A DNA stretch of 64,000 nucleotides from Streptomyces sp. SLBN-118 (GCF_006715635.1 NZ_VFNP01000001.1:3286001-3350000), one strand, 5' to 3'. Shown: positions 48,145 through 60,020, numbered from the stretch's first letter. Translations and numbers: made by a program. Notes: a model not told the origin generated them from the sequence alone.

Positions 48145-49431
48145 TCAGGCCTTAGGGGCCACCTTGCTCAGCCCGTTGATGATCCGGTCCATCGCGTCGC
48201 CGCCCGTGGGGTCGGTGAGGTTGGCCAGCATCTTCAGCGTGAACTTCATCAGCAGCGGGTGGGTCAGTCCGCGCTGGGACGCGATCTTCATGACCTTCGG
48301 GTTGCCGATGAGCTTCACGAACGCGCGGCCCAGCGTGTAGTAACCGCCGTAGGTGTCCTTAAGGACCTTCGGGTAGCGGTGCAGCGCCAGCTCGCGCTGC
48401 GCCGGGGTCTGCCGGGCGTGCGCCTGGACGATCACATCCGCGACGAGCTGCCCGGACTCCATGGCGTAGGCGATGCCCTCGCCGTTGAACGGGTTGACCA
48501 GGCCGCCCGCGTCGCCCACCAGCAGGAGACCGCGCGTGTAGTGCGGCTGGCGGTTGAAGGCCATCGGGAGCGCGGCGCCGCGGATCGGCATCGTCATGTT
48601 CTCCTCGGTGTACCCCCAGTCCTCGGGCATCGAGGCGCACCAGGCCTTCAGCACCTCGCGCCAGTCCAGCTCCTTGAAGGAGGCGGAGGTGTTGAGCACA
48701 CCGAGGCCGACGTTGGAGGTGCCGTCGCCCATGCCGAAGATCCAGCCGTAGCCGGGCAGCAGCCGGTCCTCGCCCGGGCCGCGCCGGTCCCACAGCTCCA
48801 GCCAGGACTCCAGGTAATCGTCGTCGTGGCGGGGGGAGGTGAAATACGTCCGTACGGCCACGCCCATCGGGCGGTCCTCGCGCCGGTGCAGTCCCATGGC
48901 GAGGGAGATCCGGGAGGAGTTGCCGTCGGCGGCGACGACGAGCGGGGCGTGGAAGGTGACCGGGGTCTTCTCCTCGCCCAGCTTGGCATTCACGCCGGTG
49001 ATACGGCCCGTACGGTCGTCGATGACCGGAGCGCCGACATTGCACCGCTCGTACAGCCGGGCGCCCGCCTTCTGCGCCTGCCGGGCCAGCTGCTCGTCGA
49101 AGTCGTCGCGCTTGCGGACGAGTCCGTAGTCCGGGTAAGAGGCGAGATCCGGCCAGTCGAGCTGCAGCCGCACACCGCCGCCGATGATCCGCAGGCCCTT
49201 GTTGCGCAGCCAGCCCGCTTCCTCGGAGACGTCGATGCCCATGGCGACCAGCTGCTTGGTGGCGCGCGGGGTCAGGCCGTCGCCGCACACCTTCTCGCGC
49301 GGGAAGGCCGTCTTCTCCAGGAGCAGGACGTCCAGTCCGGCCTTGGCCAGGTAGTACGCGGTCGTGGAGCCGGCCGGGCCTGCCCCGACGACGATCACAT
49401 CGGCGGTGTTTTCGGAGAGGGGCTCGGTCAC
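48145..49431 (-). CDS. Geranylgeranyl reductase family FAD oxidoreductase (MenJ-like)
   Basis: 428 aa from GTG at 49431. The Rossmann start VIVVGAGPAGSTTAYYLA binds FAD. The family marker FPREKVCGDGLTPRA follows (45-58 region), with GDAGGLVNPFNGEGIAYAMESG as the second FAD motif. The C-terminal part holds the hydrophobic prenyl tunnel. Mycobacterial MenJ of this family saturates one isoprene unit of menaquinone. The position among nuo, menG, mqnC and mqnA genes makes menaquinone the likely substrate. It lies directly opposite a GNAT gene with a divergent promoter of about 100 bases. Confidence 0.85.
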   Translation of the reverse strand: MTEPLSENTADVIVVGAGPAGSTTAYYLAKAGLDVLLLEKTAFPREKVCGDGLTPRATKQLVAMGIDVSEEAGWLRNKGLRIIGGGVRLQLDWPDLASYPDYGLVRKRDDFDEQLARQAQKAGARLYERCNVGAPVIDDRTGRITGVNAKLGEEKTPVTFHAPLVVAADGNSSRISLAMGLHRREDRPMGVAVRTYFTSPRHDDDYLESWLELWDRRGPGEDRLLPGYGWIFGMGDGTSNVGLGVLNTSASFKELDWREVLKAWCASMPEDWGYTEENMTMPIRGAALPMAFNRQPHYTRGLLLVGDAGGLVNPFNGEGIAYAMESGQLVADVIVQAHARQTPAQRELALHRYPKVLKDTYGGYYTLGRAFVKLIGNPKVMKIASQRGLTHPLLMKFTLKMLANLTDPTGGDAMDRIINGLSKVAPKA

Positions 49432-49529
49432 GGCGGGTTCTCCCGAAGACTCGATATTGCGTACCGAAGGGCACTGGACGTGTGCAGTCTATGGGGGCGT
49501 ACTGATCCACAAACTGAAGGGCACCCTCT

Positions 49530-50048
49530 ATGAGCAGGCCGCTCCCCGCCGTACAGCTGCGCGTGCCCACCGACGAGGACGCCGTGGCCTGGCACCGGAT
49601 CTTCGACGACCCCGAGGTGATGGAATTCCACGGCGGAAAAGCAGCGGAGCTCTCGCTCTACGAGGAGTTGACCGCCCGGCAGCGCAGACACGACGCCGAA
49701 CGCGGCTTCTGCTTCTGGACGATGCTCGACGAGGAAGGCAGGGTCATCGGTTTCACCGGGGCGCAACCGTGGCCGCACAAGACCTTCGGCCCGGTGGGAG
49801 AGATCGAGATCGGCTGGCGGCTGGCGCGCGACGCGTGGGGCAAGGGGTACGCGACGGCCGCCGCCCGCACCACGCTGGAGCGAGTACGGGCGGCAGGCGT
49901 CGAGCGGGTGGTGGCGATGGTGAACGCCCGCAACGAGCGCTCGATCGCGGTGATCCGGCGGCTCGGGATGGAGCTGGCCGAGACCTTCACCACGCCGGTG
50001 TCCGAGCAGAAGGGGTACTGCTTCCGGCTGGAGCTCAGTTCAGTGTGA
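49530..50048 (+). CDS. GNAT family N-acetyltransferase
   Basis: 172 aa of the RimJ/RimL type. It has the front strand LPAVQLRVPTDEDAVAWHRIFDD, the FHGGKAAELSLYEELTARQ region, and the acetyl-CoA loop RLARDAWGKGYATAAARTTLE (Q/R-x-x-G-x-G/A). Then VERVVAMVNARNERSIAVIRRLGM is typical of the C-terminal half. It transfers acetyl from acetyl-CoA to an amine; the substrate is unknown. Its end overlaps the converging zinc-ribbon gene by 14 bases. Confidence 0.85.
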   Translation: MSRPLPAVQLRVPTDEDAVAWHRIFDDPEVMEFHGGKAAELSLYEELTARQRRHDAERGFCFWTMLDEEGRVIGFTGAQPWPHKTFGPVGEIEIGWRLARDAWGKGYATAAARTTLERVRAAGVERVVAMVNARNERSIAVIRRLGMELAETFTTPVSEQKGYCFRLELSSV

Positions 50049-52407
50049 ACGTGCTGGTCGCGGTCGAGAAGACCACGTCCTTGCTCGCGTCCCACAGGTC
50101 GGCGCGGCCGGCGGCGAGGATCGCGTACTCCGTGCCGTCCGCGGCGACGAAGGCCTGGTCGATCACATGCCGCCGCAGGCTGCTCTCGTCGGGCTCGGGG
50201 ATGTGGGTGAACTCCCAGAGCGCGCCCGGCCGTCCCTGATAAGTGTTCTGGATCAGCCGACTGCGCCGGTAGTCCGTTCCCGGGGTCTGAGCGTGCTTCG
50301 CCTCCAGTCCGAGGAAGTTCTCGTACGAGCTGGTAGGCGTGTTCCTGATGATGCCGATCTGGAGGTACGCGCCGCCGGTCGGCGCCTCGTAGAAGATCTG
50401 GGTGCCCGACTGGCGGCGCTGCCAGCCGTCCATCACGCCGACAGCGAATCCGGCGGGGTCCTGCTTGAGCACGAAGCCCGCGGGGAGGGTTCCGCTGCCC
50501 TGCGAGGCGGACGGCGAGGCGAACAGGGAGGCGGACGGGGAGGAGGGGCTGATGGCCGGGGCCGCGGACGCCGAGGGCTGCTGGTTCGGCTGGTTCTGCC
50601 CGTCCTGATCGGGGGTGGCTGACTGCGAGGCGGCAGGCGGCTTGTTCTGTGCCGGGCCGGACTCGTCGTTGTTGTTCTTCAGCAGCAGGGCTCCGGCCGT
50701 CGCGCCGCCACCGATCACGAACGCGGCGGTGAGGGTGGCGGTCCAGACGAGGACCTTCCGCTTCCGCTCGGCCGCGCCGGGCACGGGGGCCACGCCGGGC
50801 GACACGGGCGCCGGTGCCGCGCCGAGGTGCATGGTGTGGGGGCCGACGGCGTACGGAGCGGACGGCGCGGCGGCGACGGTGGCCGGGTGATCGGGGACGT
50901 CGGCGGGCGCCGGAGGCGCGGCCGGGCCTCCCGGCGGAACGCCGGGCAGCGCAGGTTCCGCCGCAGCCGCGACGCCCGGCGCGTACCCGGCCCCCGGGCC
51001 GTACGCCGGAGGCATCGGCACGGCGGGCGGGGCAGGCGGGATCAGTGCCTGCTGCCCCACCAGTCGCAGCACGTACGGGCCCAGGAAGATCGCGGCCCCG
51101 ACCCACAGCAGACCGAACAGCAGCGCGTCCGGAACGCTCGGAGCGAACTCCGACGTGCCCCGGCCGCCCCAGTCCGCCAGGCCGCCCTCGATCTTCGCCG
51201 AGACCCCGCTGACGCCCGTGAACAGCAGGACGAGTCCCAACGAGAAGCCCCCGGCGGCCAGTTGCTCGCGCCGGTCCGCCGAGCGGCGCGCCGCCCCGAC
51301 GCCGAACGTGAGGGCGCAGACGACGCCGATGCTCAGCGCCCCCGCGACCGCGCCGTTGCCCCATACGTCGCGGATCTCGGACAGCCCGAAGCTGCCGCTC
51401 TCCGCGCGGGAGCCGACCATGCCGAACTGCCCCTGGACGTCGAACTTCACCGGCACGCCCCAGCTCAGCCCCAGCACCGCGAAGCCGATATTGGGCAGAA
51501 TCGGCAGCGCGATCAGCAGGGCCGTGCCGTCCACGTCGTCCGCGCCCGCGTATGCGACGAAGCCCACCAGCGAGCAGAGCGCCACCACAGCGCCCAGCGC
51601 ACGCACCGCTGTCCCGAAGGCACGCACCGCCGACCTGGCACCCGGCCGCTGCGCCAGCCAGTCCGCGAGGTCGTCGCGCTGGAGCACCCCGCAGCTCACC
51701 ACGAGCGAGATCGCCAGCGCGCCGAGCGCGGCGAGCAGCGGGGACGAGGAGATCTCGACCCCCTGGATCTCGGGCTGCGCGAAGAGCGCCAGGGCCAGTA
51801 CCAGTCCGGTGACCAGCAGTGAGAGCCGTACGGCGGCTTCCAGTCCGGCACCGCGCGTACGCAGCATCCGCGCACCCAGGCAGAGCGCGCCGATCCACAG
51901 CAGGGTCACCGTCAGCGGCACGAGGGAGAGCGAGGCCGCGCCCATCGCGTCCGTGCCGGGGGCGCCGAAGCCCGAGGGACCACCGCCCGAGGTGTCGTAA
52001 TCGGAGCCGAACGGCGAGGAACCACCGCTCGCCTTCATCTCGAAGCCGCCGCCGACGCCTTGCAGCAGCATCGCCAGTGCGATCCGCAGCCGGTCGCTCC
52101 AGCCGACGACGACCTCGTCGTCCTGGCCGTACGAGGGGATGGCGAGCGCCACCGCCATCACCAGCAGCAGCCCGGCCGGCCAGGCCGCCGCCTTCGCCGA
52201 GGACAGCCAGTCGCCGCGGAACACCCGCCCGAAGAACGCCCCCAGGGGCGAGGGCTGCACGGGCCCCGGGACGCTGCCGGGACCGTACGCGGGCGGCGGT
52301 GGCGGCGGCGGCGCAGCGGCGACGGGCAGCCTCTCGCGCCCGCATGTCATGCAGAAGCGAGCCTCATCCGGGGATGGGTTGCTGCAGTGCGGGCAGAACG
52401 ACGCCAT
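50035..52407 (-). CDS. Zinc-ribbon multi-pass membrane protein with extracytoplasmic domain
   Basis: 790 aa. It starts with a zinc ribbon (FCPHCSNPSPDEARFCMTC), then a Pro-rich linker and about ten hydrophobic segments between 70 and 430. A Pro/Ala-rich region follows, then a further membrane helix near 560 (VLVWTATLTAAFVIGGGATAGALLL), a Gln/Ser/Asn-rich linker and a soluble ~150-residue C-terminal domain (LKQDPAGFAVGVMDGWQRRQ, then GALWEFTHIPEPDE). The topology is like a membrane-bound surface or stress sensor. The function is not known. The C-terminal gene end overlaps the GNAT gene on the other strand. Confidence 0.75.
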   Translation of the reverse strand: MASFCPHCSNPSPDEARFCMTCGRERLPVAAAPPPPPPPAYGPGSVPGPVQPSPLGAFFGRVFRGDWLSSAKAAAWPAGLLLVMAVALAIPSYGQDDEVVVGWSDRLRIALAMLLQGVGGGFEMKASGGSSPFGSDYDTSGGGPSGFGAPGTDAMGAASLSLVPLTVTLLWIGALCLGARMLRTRGAGLEAAVRLSLLVTGLVLALALFAQPEIQGVEISSSPLLAALGALAISLVVSCGVLQRDDLADWLAQRPGARSAVRAFGTAVRALGAVVALCSLVGFVAYAGADDVDGTALLIALPILPNIGFAVLGLSWGVPVKFDVQGQFGMVGSRAESGSFGLSEIRDVWGNGAVAGALSIGVVCALTFGVGAARRSADRREQLAAGGFSLGLVLLFTGVSGVSAKIEGGLADWGGRGTSEFAPSVPDALLFGLLWVGAAIFLGPYVLRLVGQQALIPPAPPAVPMPPAYGPGAGYAPGVAAAAEPALPGVPPGGPAAPPAPADVPDHPATVAAAPSAPYAVGPHTMHLGAAPAPVSPGVAPVPGAAERKRKVLVWTATLTAAFVIGGGATAGALLLKNNNDESGPAQNKPPAASQSATPDQDGQNQPNQQPSASAAPAISPSSPSASLFASPSASQGSGTLPAGFVLKQDPAGFAVGVMDGWQRRQSGTQIFYEAPTGGAYLQIGIIRNTPTSSYENFLGLEAKHAQTPGTDYRRSRLIQNTYQGRPGALWEFTHIPEPDESSLRRHVIDQAFVAADGTEYAILAAGRADLWDASKDVVFSTATSTFTLN

Positions 52408-52547
52408 GGGGAGACTCCGGGGTGAGACGCGGGAACGGGCGGGGAGATAAGAACCGCGTAAACAGGCTCGTACTCAACTGACACATCTTCCCCGGCCGCC
52501 GGTTCCCTCAACTCGCCCTCTGCAACCACCCGTTCACCCAGGGCGTT

Positions 52548-53459
52548 TTAGAAAACGGAGAGCCCGGTCAGGGTCGTGAAGCGGTCCAGCGCCGCAACTC
52601 CCGCCACCGAGTTGCCCCGTGCGTCGAGCCCGGGGCTCCAGACGCACAGCGTGCAGCGCCCCGGCACGACCGCCACGATCCCGCCGCCCACACCGCTCTT
52701 GCCCGGCAGCCCGACCCGGTAGGCGAACTCGCCGGCCGCGTCGTACGTACCGCAGGTCATCATCACGGCGTTGATCTGCTTGGCCTCGCTGCGGGTGAGC
52801 AGCCGCGAGTCGTCCGCGCGCAGCCCGTGGCGGGCCAGGAAGAGCGCGGCGAGGGTCAGATCGGCGCAGCTCATCTCGATCGAGCACTGCCAGAAGTAGT
52901 GGTCGAGGAGGGTGGGGACGGGGTTGGCGATATTGCCGTACGAGGCCATGAAGTGGGCCAGCGCGGCGTTGCGGTCCCCGAACGCGGACTCCGACTCGGC
53001 GACGTCGGGGTCGAAGGCCAGCTCCGCATTGCCGCTCTCCTGCCGCAGGAATTCGAGGAGTTCGCTGCTCGCGTCGCCGGTCAGGGTCAGCAGCCGGTCG
53101 GTCACGACGAGCGCGCCCGCGTTGATGAACGGATTGCGCGGGATCCCGTTCTCGTACTCCAGCTGCACCAGCGAGTTGAAGGGGTTGCCGGACGGCTCAC
53201 GCCCGACGCGCTCCCAGAGGCTGTCGCCGCCGTGGGCGAGTGCCAGGGCGAGCGTGAAGACCTTGGTGATCGACTGGGTGGAGAAGGGCCGTTGCCAGTC
53301 CCCCACTCCGTACACCGTGCCGTCCACGTCGGCGACGGCCATGCCGAAGCGGTGCGGGTCGACGGCGGCGAGCGCCGGGATGTACTCGGCGGGCGTGCCG
53401 CTGCCGACCTGCGGTGCGATGTCCTGCGCGATCTGTTCGAGGACCGCCTGGTAGTCCAT
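52548..53459 (-). CDS. glsA: Glutaminase A
   Basis: A 303-aa serine-dependent glutaminase of the beta-lactamase-like fold that hydrolyses glutamine to glutamate and ammonia. Catalytic motif STQSITKVF supplies S63 and K66. The FNSLVQLEYENGIPRNPFINAGAL region carries conserved substrate residues (Asn, Glu), and AYRVGLPGKSGVGGGIVAVVPG is the classic glutaminase C-terminal signature. The length is standard. The gene stands 10 bases after menG in the same direction, so the two may share a transcript. Confidence 0.93.
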   Translation of the reverse strand: MDYQAVLEQIAQDIAPQVGSGTPAEYIPALAAVDPHRFGMAVADVDGTVYGVGDWQRPFSTQSITKVFTLALALAHGGDSLWERVGREPSGNPFNSLVQLEYENGIPRNPFINAGALVVTDRLLTLTGDASSELLEFLRQESGNAELAFDPDVAESESAFGDRNAALAHFMASYGNIANPVPTLLDHYFWQCSIEMSCADLTLAALFLARHGLRADDSRLLTRSEAKQINAVMMTCGTYDAAGEFAYRVGLPGKSGVGGGIVAVVPGRCTLCVWSPGLDARGNSVAGVAALDRFTTLTGLSVF

Positions 53460-53469
53460 GGCGGGCGGC

Positions 53470-54165
53470 TCAGCGGCGCTTGGTGCCGCGGTGCAGGGCC
53501 ACGATCCCGCCGCTCAGATTGCGCCAGGCGACCTGGGTCCAGCCCGCTCGCTGAAGCAGCTGCGCGAGGCCCGCCTGGTCGGGCCAGGCACGGATGGACT
53601 CGGCGAGATAGACGTACGCGTCGGGGTTGGAGGAGACCGCCCGCGCCACCGGCGGCAGCGCCCGCATCAGGTACTCGGTGTAGACGGTCCGCAGCGGCGC
53701 CCAGGTCGGCTGCGAGAACTCGCAGATCACGACCCGCCCGCCCGGCTTGGTGACCCGGTACAGCTCGCGCAGCGCCGCCTCGGTGTCCTGGACGTTGCGC
53801 AGCCCGAAGGAGATCGTCACGGCGTCGAAGACATCGTCCCGGAAAGGCAGCTTCGTCGCGTCGCCCGCGGTCAGTGGCAGCCACGGGTGGCGCTTCTTGC
53901 CCTCGCGCAGCATGCCGAGGGAGAAGTCACAGGGCACGACATAGGCGCCGGTGGTGGTGAAGGGGAGCGAGGACGTGCCGGTGCCCGCGGCCAGATCCAG
54001 GACCTTCTGTGCCGGGCGGGCGTCCACCGCCTTGGCGACCTCCTTGCGCCAACGCCGGTCCTGGCCGAGCGAGAGCACGTCGTTGGTGAGGTCGTAGTTC
54101 GCCGCCACGTCGTCGAACATCGAGGCGACTTCGTGCGGCTGCTTGTCCAGGGTTGCGCGGGTCAC
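53470..54165 (-). CDS. menG: Demethylmenaquinone methyltransferase (UbiE/MenG)
   Basis: 231 aa. The enzyme makes the last step of menaquinone synthesis, methylating demethylmenaquinone with [24 protein letters not shown] is the family N-terminal signature, and SAM motif I is [15 protein letters not shown] (55-69). [21 protein letters not shown] and [25 protein letters not shown] are typical of UbiE/MenG. GTG start at 54165. It is close to mqnC and mqnA, consistent with the futalosine route. Confidence 0.93.
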   Translation of the reverse strand: MTRATLDKQPHEVASMFDDVAANYDLTNDVLSLGQDRRWRKEVAKAVDARPAQKVLDLAAGTGTSSLPFTTTGAYVVPCDFSLGMLREGKKRHPWLPLTAGDATKLPFRDDVFDAVTISFGLRNVQDTEAALRELYRVTKPGGRVVICEFSQPTWAPLRTVYTEYLMRALPPVARAVSSNPDAYVYLAESIRAWPDQAGLAQLLQRAGWTQVAWRNLSGGIVALHRGTKRR

Positions 54166-54231
54166 TGGTGTTCGGCCTCGCTTGCGTGGTGGGCGGGTGG
54201 CGTGGTGGACGTCATTGTCTCAGGCGCCCGG

Positions 54232-54744
54232 TCAACGCCGGCGGTGGACCAGCCGCCCGTCGAGGGCGGTGACCAGGCAGGTGCCGTCGTCGGCGAAGAC
54301 GGCGAAGGAGGCCGGCCCGCCGGGGGCGAGGGGGCGGGGCCCTTCGGCGTACCGCAGGCCGGAGCGCTCGACGGCGAGGCGTACCGACGGCCGCGTGAGG
54401 GACCCGGCCAGGGTGGTCGTGCCGGACGCCAGGAGTCGCTGCACCCCGCGCCGGGCGCTCGCGCCCCACCGGGTGTCGGTCATCGTGAGCGCGGCCAGGG
54501 CGTCCCCCGTGAGCGGTCCGGTACCCAGCTCGTCCGCCTCACGCGGGTCGGGCCAGTACGCGTGCTCCAGCAGGGCGACGGCGTCCTGCTCGTGGCGGCC
54601 CGGGCCGATGACCCCGTCCCACTCACGCACCCGGGCCCGCTCCCCGTACGCGGCGAGCAGCTCCTCGTACGGGCCGATCGCCGCGATCCACGCGCCCTCG
54701 ACGACGAGCGAGTGTCCCTCGGCCGCCCGGTGAAGTGTCAGCAC
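54232..54744 (-). CDS. Imidazolonepropionase-like amidohydrolase-related protein
   Basis: A 170-aa protein resembling the N- and C-terminal beta-sandwich (composite) domains of amidohydrolases, with the TIM barrel largely missing: LTLHRAAEGHSLVVEGAWIAAIGPYEEL at the front and GPASFAVFADDGTCLVTALDGRLVHRRR at the end. No metal-binding HxH motif is visible, so catalysis is doubtful. It is directly downstream of mqnC (8 bases) and upstream of menG; its conserved position suggests a link to menaquinone synthesis (inference). Confidence 0.7.
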   Translation of the reverse strand: MLTLHRAAEGHSLVVEGAWIAAIGPYEELLAAYGERARVREWDGVIGPGRHEQDAVALLEHAYWPDPREADELGTGPLTGDALAALTMTDTRWGASARRGVQRLLASGTTTLAGSLTRPSVRLAVERSGLRYAEGPRPLAPGGPASFAVFADDGTCLVTALDGRLVHRRR

Positions 54745-54751
54745 GTCAGGC

Positions 54752-55951
54752 TCAGTTGGCGCTGAGCAGCTTCAGCTCGGGGTGCGCCGTGCCGCCCTCG
54801 ATCGCCGTCGACGAGATGTGTGAGGCCACTCGCTCGTCGACCGGGTCGTTCGCCGGGTCGTCGTGGACGACGATGTGCTCGTACGTCGTCGTCCGCTGCG
54901 CCGGGACCCGGCCCGCCTTGCGGATCAGGTCGATGATCTCCAGCCGGTTCGAGCGGTGCTTGGCGCCCGCGGAGGACACCACGTTCTCCTCCAGCATGAT
55001 CGAGCCCAGGTCGTCCGCGCCGTAGTGCAGCGACAGCTGGCCGACCTCCTTGCCGGTGGTCAGCCACGAGCCCTGGATGTGGGCGACGTTGTCGAGGAAG
55101 AGCCGCGCGATCGCGATCATCCGCAGGTACTCGAAGAGGGTGGCCTGCGTCCGGCCCTTGAGGTGGTTGTTCTCGGGCTGGTACGTGTACGGGATGAAGG
55201 CCCGGAAGCCACCCGTCCGGTCCTGCACGTCGCGGATCATCCGCAGGTGCTCGATCCGTTCGGCGTTGGTCTCGCCGGTGCCCATCAGCATCGTCGACGT
55301 CGATTCGACTCCGAGACCGTGCGCGATCTCCATGATCTCCAGCCACCGCTCGCCGCTCTCCTTGAGCGGGGCGATCGCCTTGCGCGGCCGCTCGGGCAGC
55401 AGTTCGGCGCCCGCGCCCGCGAAGGAGTCGAGACCGGCCGCGTGGATACGGGAGACGGCCTCCTCCACCGGGACATTGGAGATCCGCGCCATGTGCTCGA
55501 CCTCGGAGGCTCCCAGCGAGTGGATGACCAGCTGCGGGAACTCCTTCTTGATCGCCGCGAAGTGCTTCTCGTAGTACTCGACGCCGTAGTCCGGATGGTG
55601 CCCGCCCTGGAACATGATCTGGGTGCCGCCGAGCTCGACGGTCTCGGCGCAGCGCCGCAGGATGTCGTCGAGGTCGCGCGTCCAGCCCTTGGCGGTGTCC
55701 TTGGGCGGGGCGTAGAAGGCACAGAACTTGCAGGCGGTGACGCACACGTTGGTGTAGTTGATGTTGCGCTCGATGATGTACGTCGCGATGTGCTCCGTAC
55801 CGGCGTAGCGCCGCTTGCGTACGGCGTCCGCGGCCACGCCGAGCGCGTGCAGCGGCGCGGAGCGGTAGAGGTCGAGCGCCTCTTCGGGCGTGATCCGCCC
55901 ACCCTCGGCAGCACGGTCCAGCACGGACTGAAGGTCGGCCTTCTCGGTCAC
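54752..55951 (-). CDS. mqnC: Cyclic dehypoxanthinyl futalosine synthase (radical SAM)
   Basis: A 399-aa radical SAM enzyme that cyclises dehypoxanthine futalosine in the alternative menaquinone pathway. The CxxxCxxC motif CVTACKFC (C70, C74, C77) binds the 4Fe-4S cluster; GGTQIMFQGGHHPDYGVEYYE and PYTYQPENNHLKGRTQAT are characteristic of MqnC rather than MqnE. GTG start at 55951 with AAAGGTGA upstream. Together with MqnA nearby it shows that this organism makes menaquinone by the futalosine route. Confidence 0.93.
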   Translation of the reverse strand: MTEKADLQSVLDRAAEGGRITPEEALDLYRSAPLHALGVAADAVRKRRYAGTEHIATYIIERNINYTNVCVTACKFCAFYAPPKDTAKGWTRDLDDILRRCAETVELGGTQIMFQGGHHPDYGVEYYEKHFAAIKKEFPQLVIHSLGASEVEHMARISNVPVEEAVSRIHAAGLDSFAGAGAELLPERPRKAIAPLKESGERWLEIMEIAHGLGVESTSTMLMGTGETNAERIEHLRMIRDVQDRTGGFRAFIPYTYQPENNHLKGRTQATLFEYLRMIAIARLFLDNVAHIQGSWLTTGKEVGQLSLHYGADDLGSIMLEENVVSSAGAKHRSNRLEIIDLIRKAGRVPAQRTTTYEHIVVHDDPANDPVDERVASHISSTAIEGGTAHPELKLLSAN

Positions 55952-56043
55952 CGGGTGTCACCTTTCGGCGGTGTTTCAGAGCATCAGCGGGCCGATCCAG
56001 CCTACGCCAGCCGCCTTCGCCGCTCGCGGGCGCGGTCGGCGGG

Positions 56044-57633
56044 TCAGCCCTTGCGCTCCAGCGTGGCGCGCGGGTCGCCCGCCCGTGGCTCCTTGGAGGT
56101 GTACTGGACGCGGGATCCCTCGAGTCGCAGCTTCACCGTGTGAGTGCCGGGGGTGCATGTGTTGCCCGGCTTGCCGCTGGACCTACCGTCGGCGACCAGC
56201 TCCTTCGGGGTCGCGCCGCGCAGCACGAGACTGTCCTCGCAGGAGAGGTTCCCCAGTGCGTCGAACTGGCTGACCGTGGCGAACTTCGCGCCCGTCTTCC
56301 CCGCTCTGATGGCGACCGAGAAGGTCCCGGCCTCCAGTTCGCTGCCGGCGAGGCTGACTTTGAAGGGGCCCTCCCAGGTGCCGATGAAGGCCTTCGGCAC
56401 CTTGTTGAGCTTTTTGTTCGCCGACGGCGCGCCGCCCGCCGTGTCGTTGCCCGTGTCGCCGCCGGTGCCCGTGCCCGGCCACAGGTCGAGCAGGAATCCG
56501 CCGCCCACCGTGACCGCGACCAGTGCCGCGGCCACCGTCAGGGTCACCGTGCAGCTCACCTTCCTGCGGCCCCGCCCGGGCGACGGGCTCTCCAGCGCTC
56601 TCCCCTGGGTGTGCGGCGGCGCGTCCTGGGGCGCCGCCACCGAGGCGGGCGGCGTCACCGGCTCGATCGGCGGCCCGAACGTCCCGATCGCCGGGCTGCT
56701 GAACGCGACCGGCCCCGAAGCGGCCGGGTCCGCGGGTGCCGGCTCCAGGTTCAGCAGGCTCACCGCCGACCGGCTGACCTGCTCGACCAGCGGACCGGGC
56801 AGCCAGCCCACGCCGACCAGCGAGGCCGCCCCGCCCGGGGCCAGCCTCTTCGCGATCTGCGCGGGGGCGGGCCGCGCGGACGGGTCCTTGGCCAGGCAGT
56901 CGGCGACCAGCTCCCGCAACTCACCTTCCAGGAAGCCCAGTTCGGGCTCCTCGTGCACCACCTTGTAGAGCAGCGCGGCCGACGAGTCGCCCGGGAAGGG
57001 CGCCGCGCCCGTCGCCGCGTACGCCAGTACCGCGCCCAGCGAGAACACGTCGGCCGCGCCCGTGACGCCCCTGCCGAGGATCTGCTCCGGCGACATGTAG
57101 CCGGGCGAACCGACCGAGACCCCGGTGGAAGTCAGCGAGGCGGTGCCGTCGGTGGCCCGGGCGATCCCGAAGTCGATCAGCCGCGGTCCGTCCAGCGTGA
57201 GCAGCACATTGGACGGCTTCACGTCCCGGTGCACCAGATCCAGACGGTGCACGGCCGCCAGCGCCTCGGCGAGCCCCGCGCCCAGCACCCGTACCGAGTG
57301 CGCGGGCAGCGGACCGTGCTCGGCGATCGCCTGCGACAGCGGGGGACCGGCCACATAACCCGTGGCCACCCAGGGCACGGTGGCCTCCGGGTCGGCGTCG
57401 AGGACCGGCGCCGTCCACTCGCCGCCGACCCGGCGGGCCGCCTCCACCTCACGCCGGAACCGCGCCCGGAACTCCTCGTCGAGGGCGAAGTGCGGATGGA
57501 CCACCTTCACGGCGACCGTGCGGCCACCGGCGCTGCGCCCGAGATAGACGCGGCCCATTCCGCCCGCGCCGAGCCGGCCGAGCAGCCGGTACGCCCCGAT
57601 GCTCTGCGGCTCGCCCGGATCCAGCGGCTGCAT
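56044..57633 (-). CDS. Membrane-anchored Ser/Thr protein kinase
   Basis: A 529-aa PknB-type kinase. The kinase domain (about 14-270) has the glycine loop LGAGGMGRVYLG, catalytic Lys 43 (VAVKVVHPH), HRDVKPSN at 135-142, DFG at 154-156 and the activation loop ending GYMSPEQ. A Pro-rich juxtamembrane linker follows, then one transmembrane helix (about 360-384), then an extracytoplasmic C-terminal domain of ~140 residues (FIGTWEGPFKVSLAG, with two Cys). The signal sensed is unknown. It lies between mqnC and mqnA but is not obviously part of the pathway. Confidence 0.9.
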   Translation of the reverse strand: MQPLDPGEPQSIGAYRLLGRLGAGGMGRVYLGRSAGGRTVAVKVVHPHFALDEEFRARFRREVEAARRVGGEWTAPVLDADPEATVPWVATGYVAGPPLSQAIAEHGPLPAHSVRVLGAGLAEALAAVHRLDLVHRDVKPSNVLLTLDGPRLIDFGIARATDGTASLTSTGVSVGSPGYMSPEQILGRGVTGAADVFSLGAVLAYAATGAAPFPGDSSAALLYKVVHEEPELGFLEGELRELVADCLAKDPSARPAPAQIAKRLAPGGAASLVGVGWLPGPLVEQVSRSAVSLLNLEPAPADPAASGPVAFSSPAIGTFGPPIEPVTPPASVAAPQDAPPHTQGRALESPSPGRGRRKVSCTVTLTVAAALVAVTVGGGFLLDLWPGTGTGGDTGNDTAGGAPSANKKLNKVPKAFIGTWEGPFKVSLAGSELEAGTFSVAIRAGKTGAKFATVSQFDALGNLSCEDSLVLRGATPKELVADGRSSGKPGNTCTPGTHTVKLRLEGSRVQYTSKEPRAGDPRATLERKG

Positions 57634-57842
57634 CTGTTCTCCCCCGATTGCCCTTGTCCTGACGGTCTTTGCCTGCGCCTGCTCCTCAGCGTAGGCGCGC
57701 CGTGGCCCGCATCACGAGGATTCCCGCGCCCGGCAGCCAACCGAACCCCGCCCGCCGCCATCTCCCCATGCGTACATCACACCGCTTGTCGGAAAGCCGC
57801 CTCTGCCGCAACGCCTCGGCCAGAATCCCCCGGAGTCCGTCC

Positions 57843-59808
<1,966 letters not shown>

Positions 59809-59989
59809 CTAGACCCGTGGCGTACGTGGCACCCCGCTGGGGCGGCGCGCGCCCCTCCCGAGCTGCAATTCGTCAGCGAATCATGATCCTTTCAAACGTC
59901 CGGGTGACGTGATCTTTACCTCTACCGCTGCGCACACGCTGCGTGCTAGGCTCAACGCAAGTTGCAGTTTGGTTTCCCTTGCAGTACAG

Positions 59990-60020
59990 AGCCTGCGGAG
60001 CATGTAACCCGCAGGCTTTT
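59990..60020 (+). promoter_or_regulatory. Leader terminator/attenuator of cold-shock gene
   Basis: AGCCTGCGG (59990-59998) pairs with CCGCAGGCT (60009-60017) and is followed by TTTT and a second T-run. This terminator-like hairpin lies 62 bases upstream of the csp start, inside the expected 5' leader (a TAGGCT -10-like box is near 59947). It suggests transcription attenuation, with anti-termination on cold shock. Confidence 0.6.
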
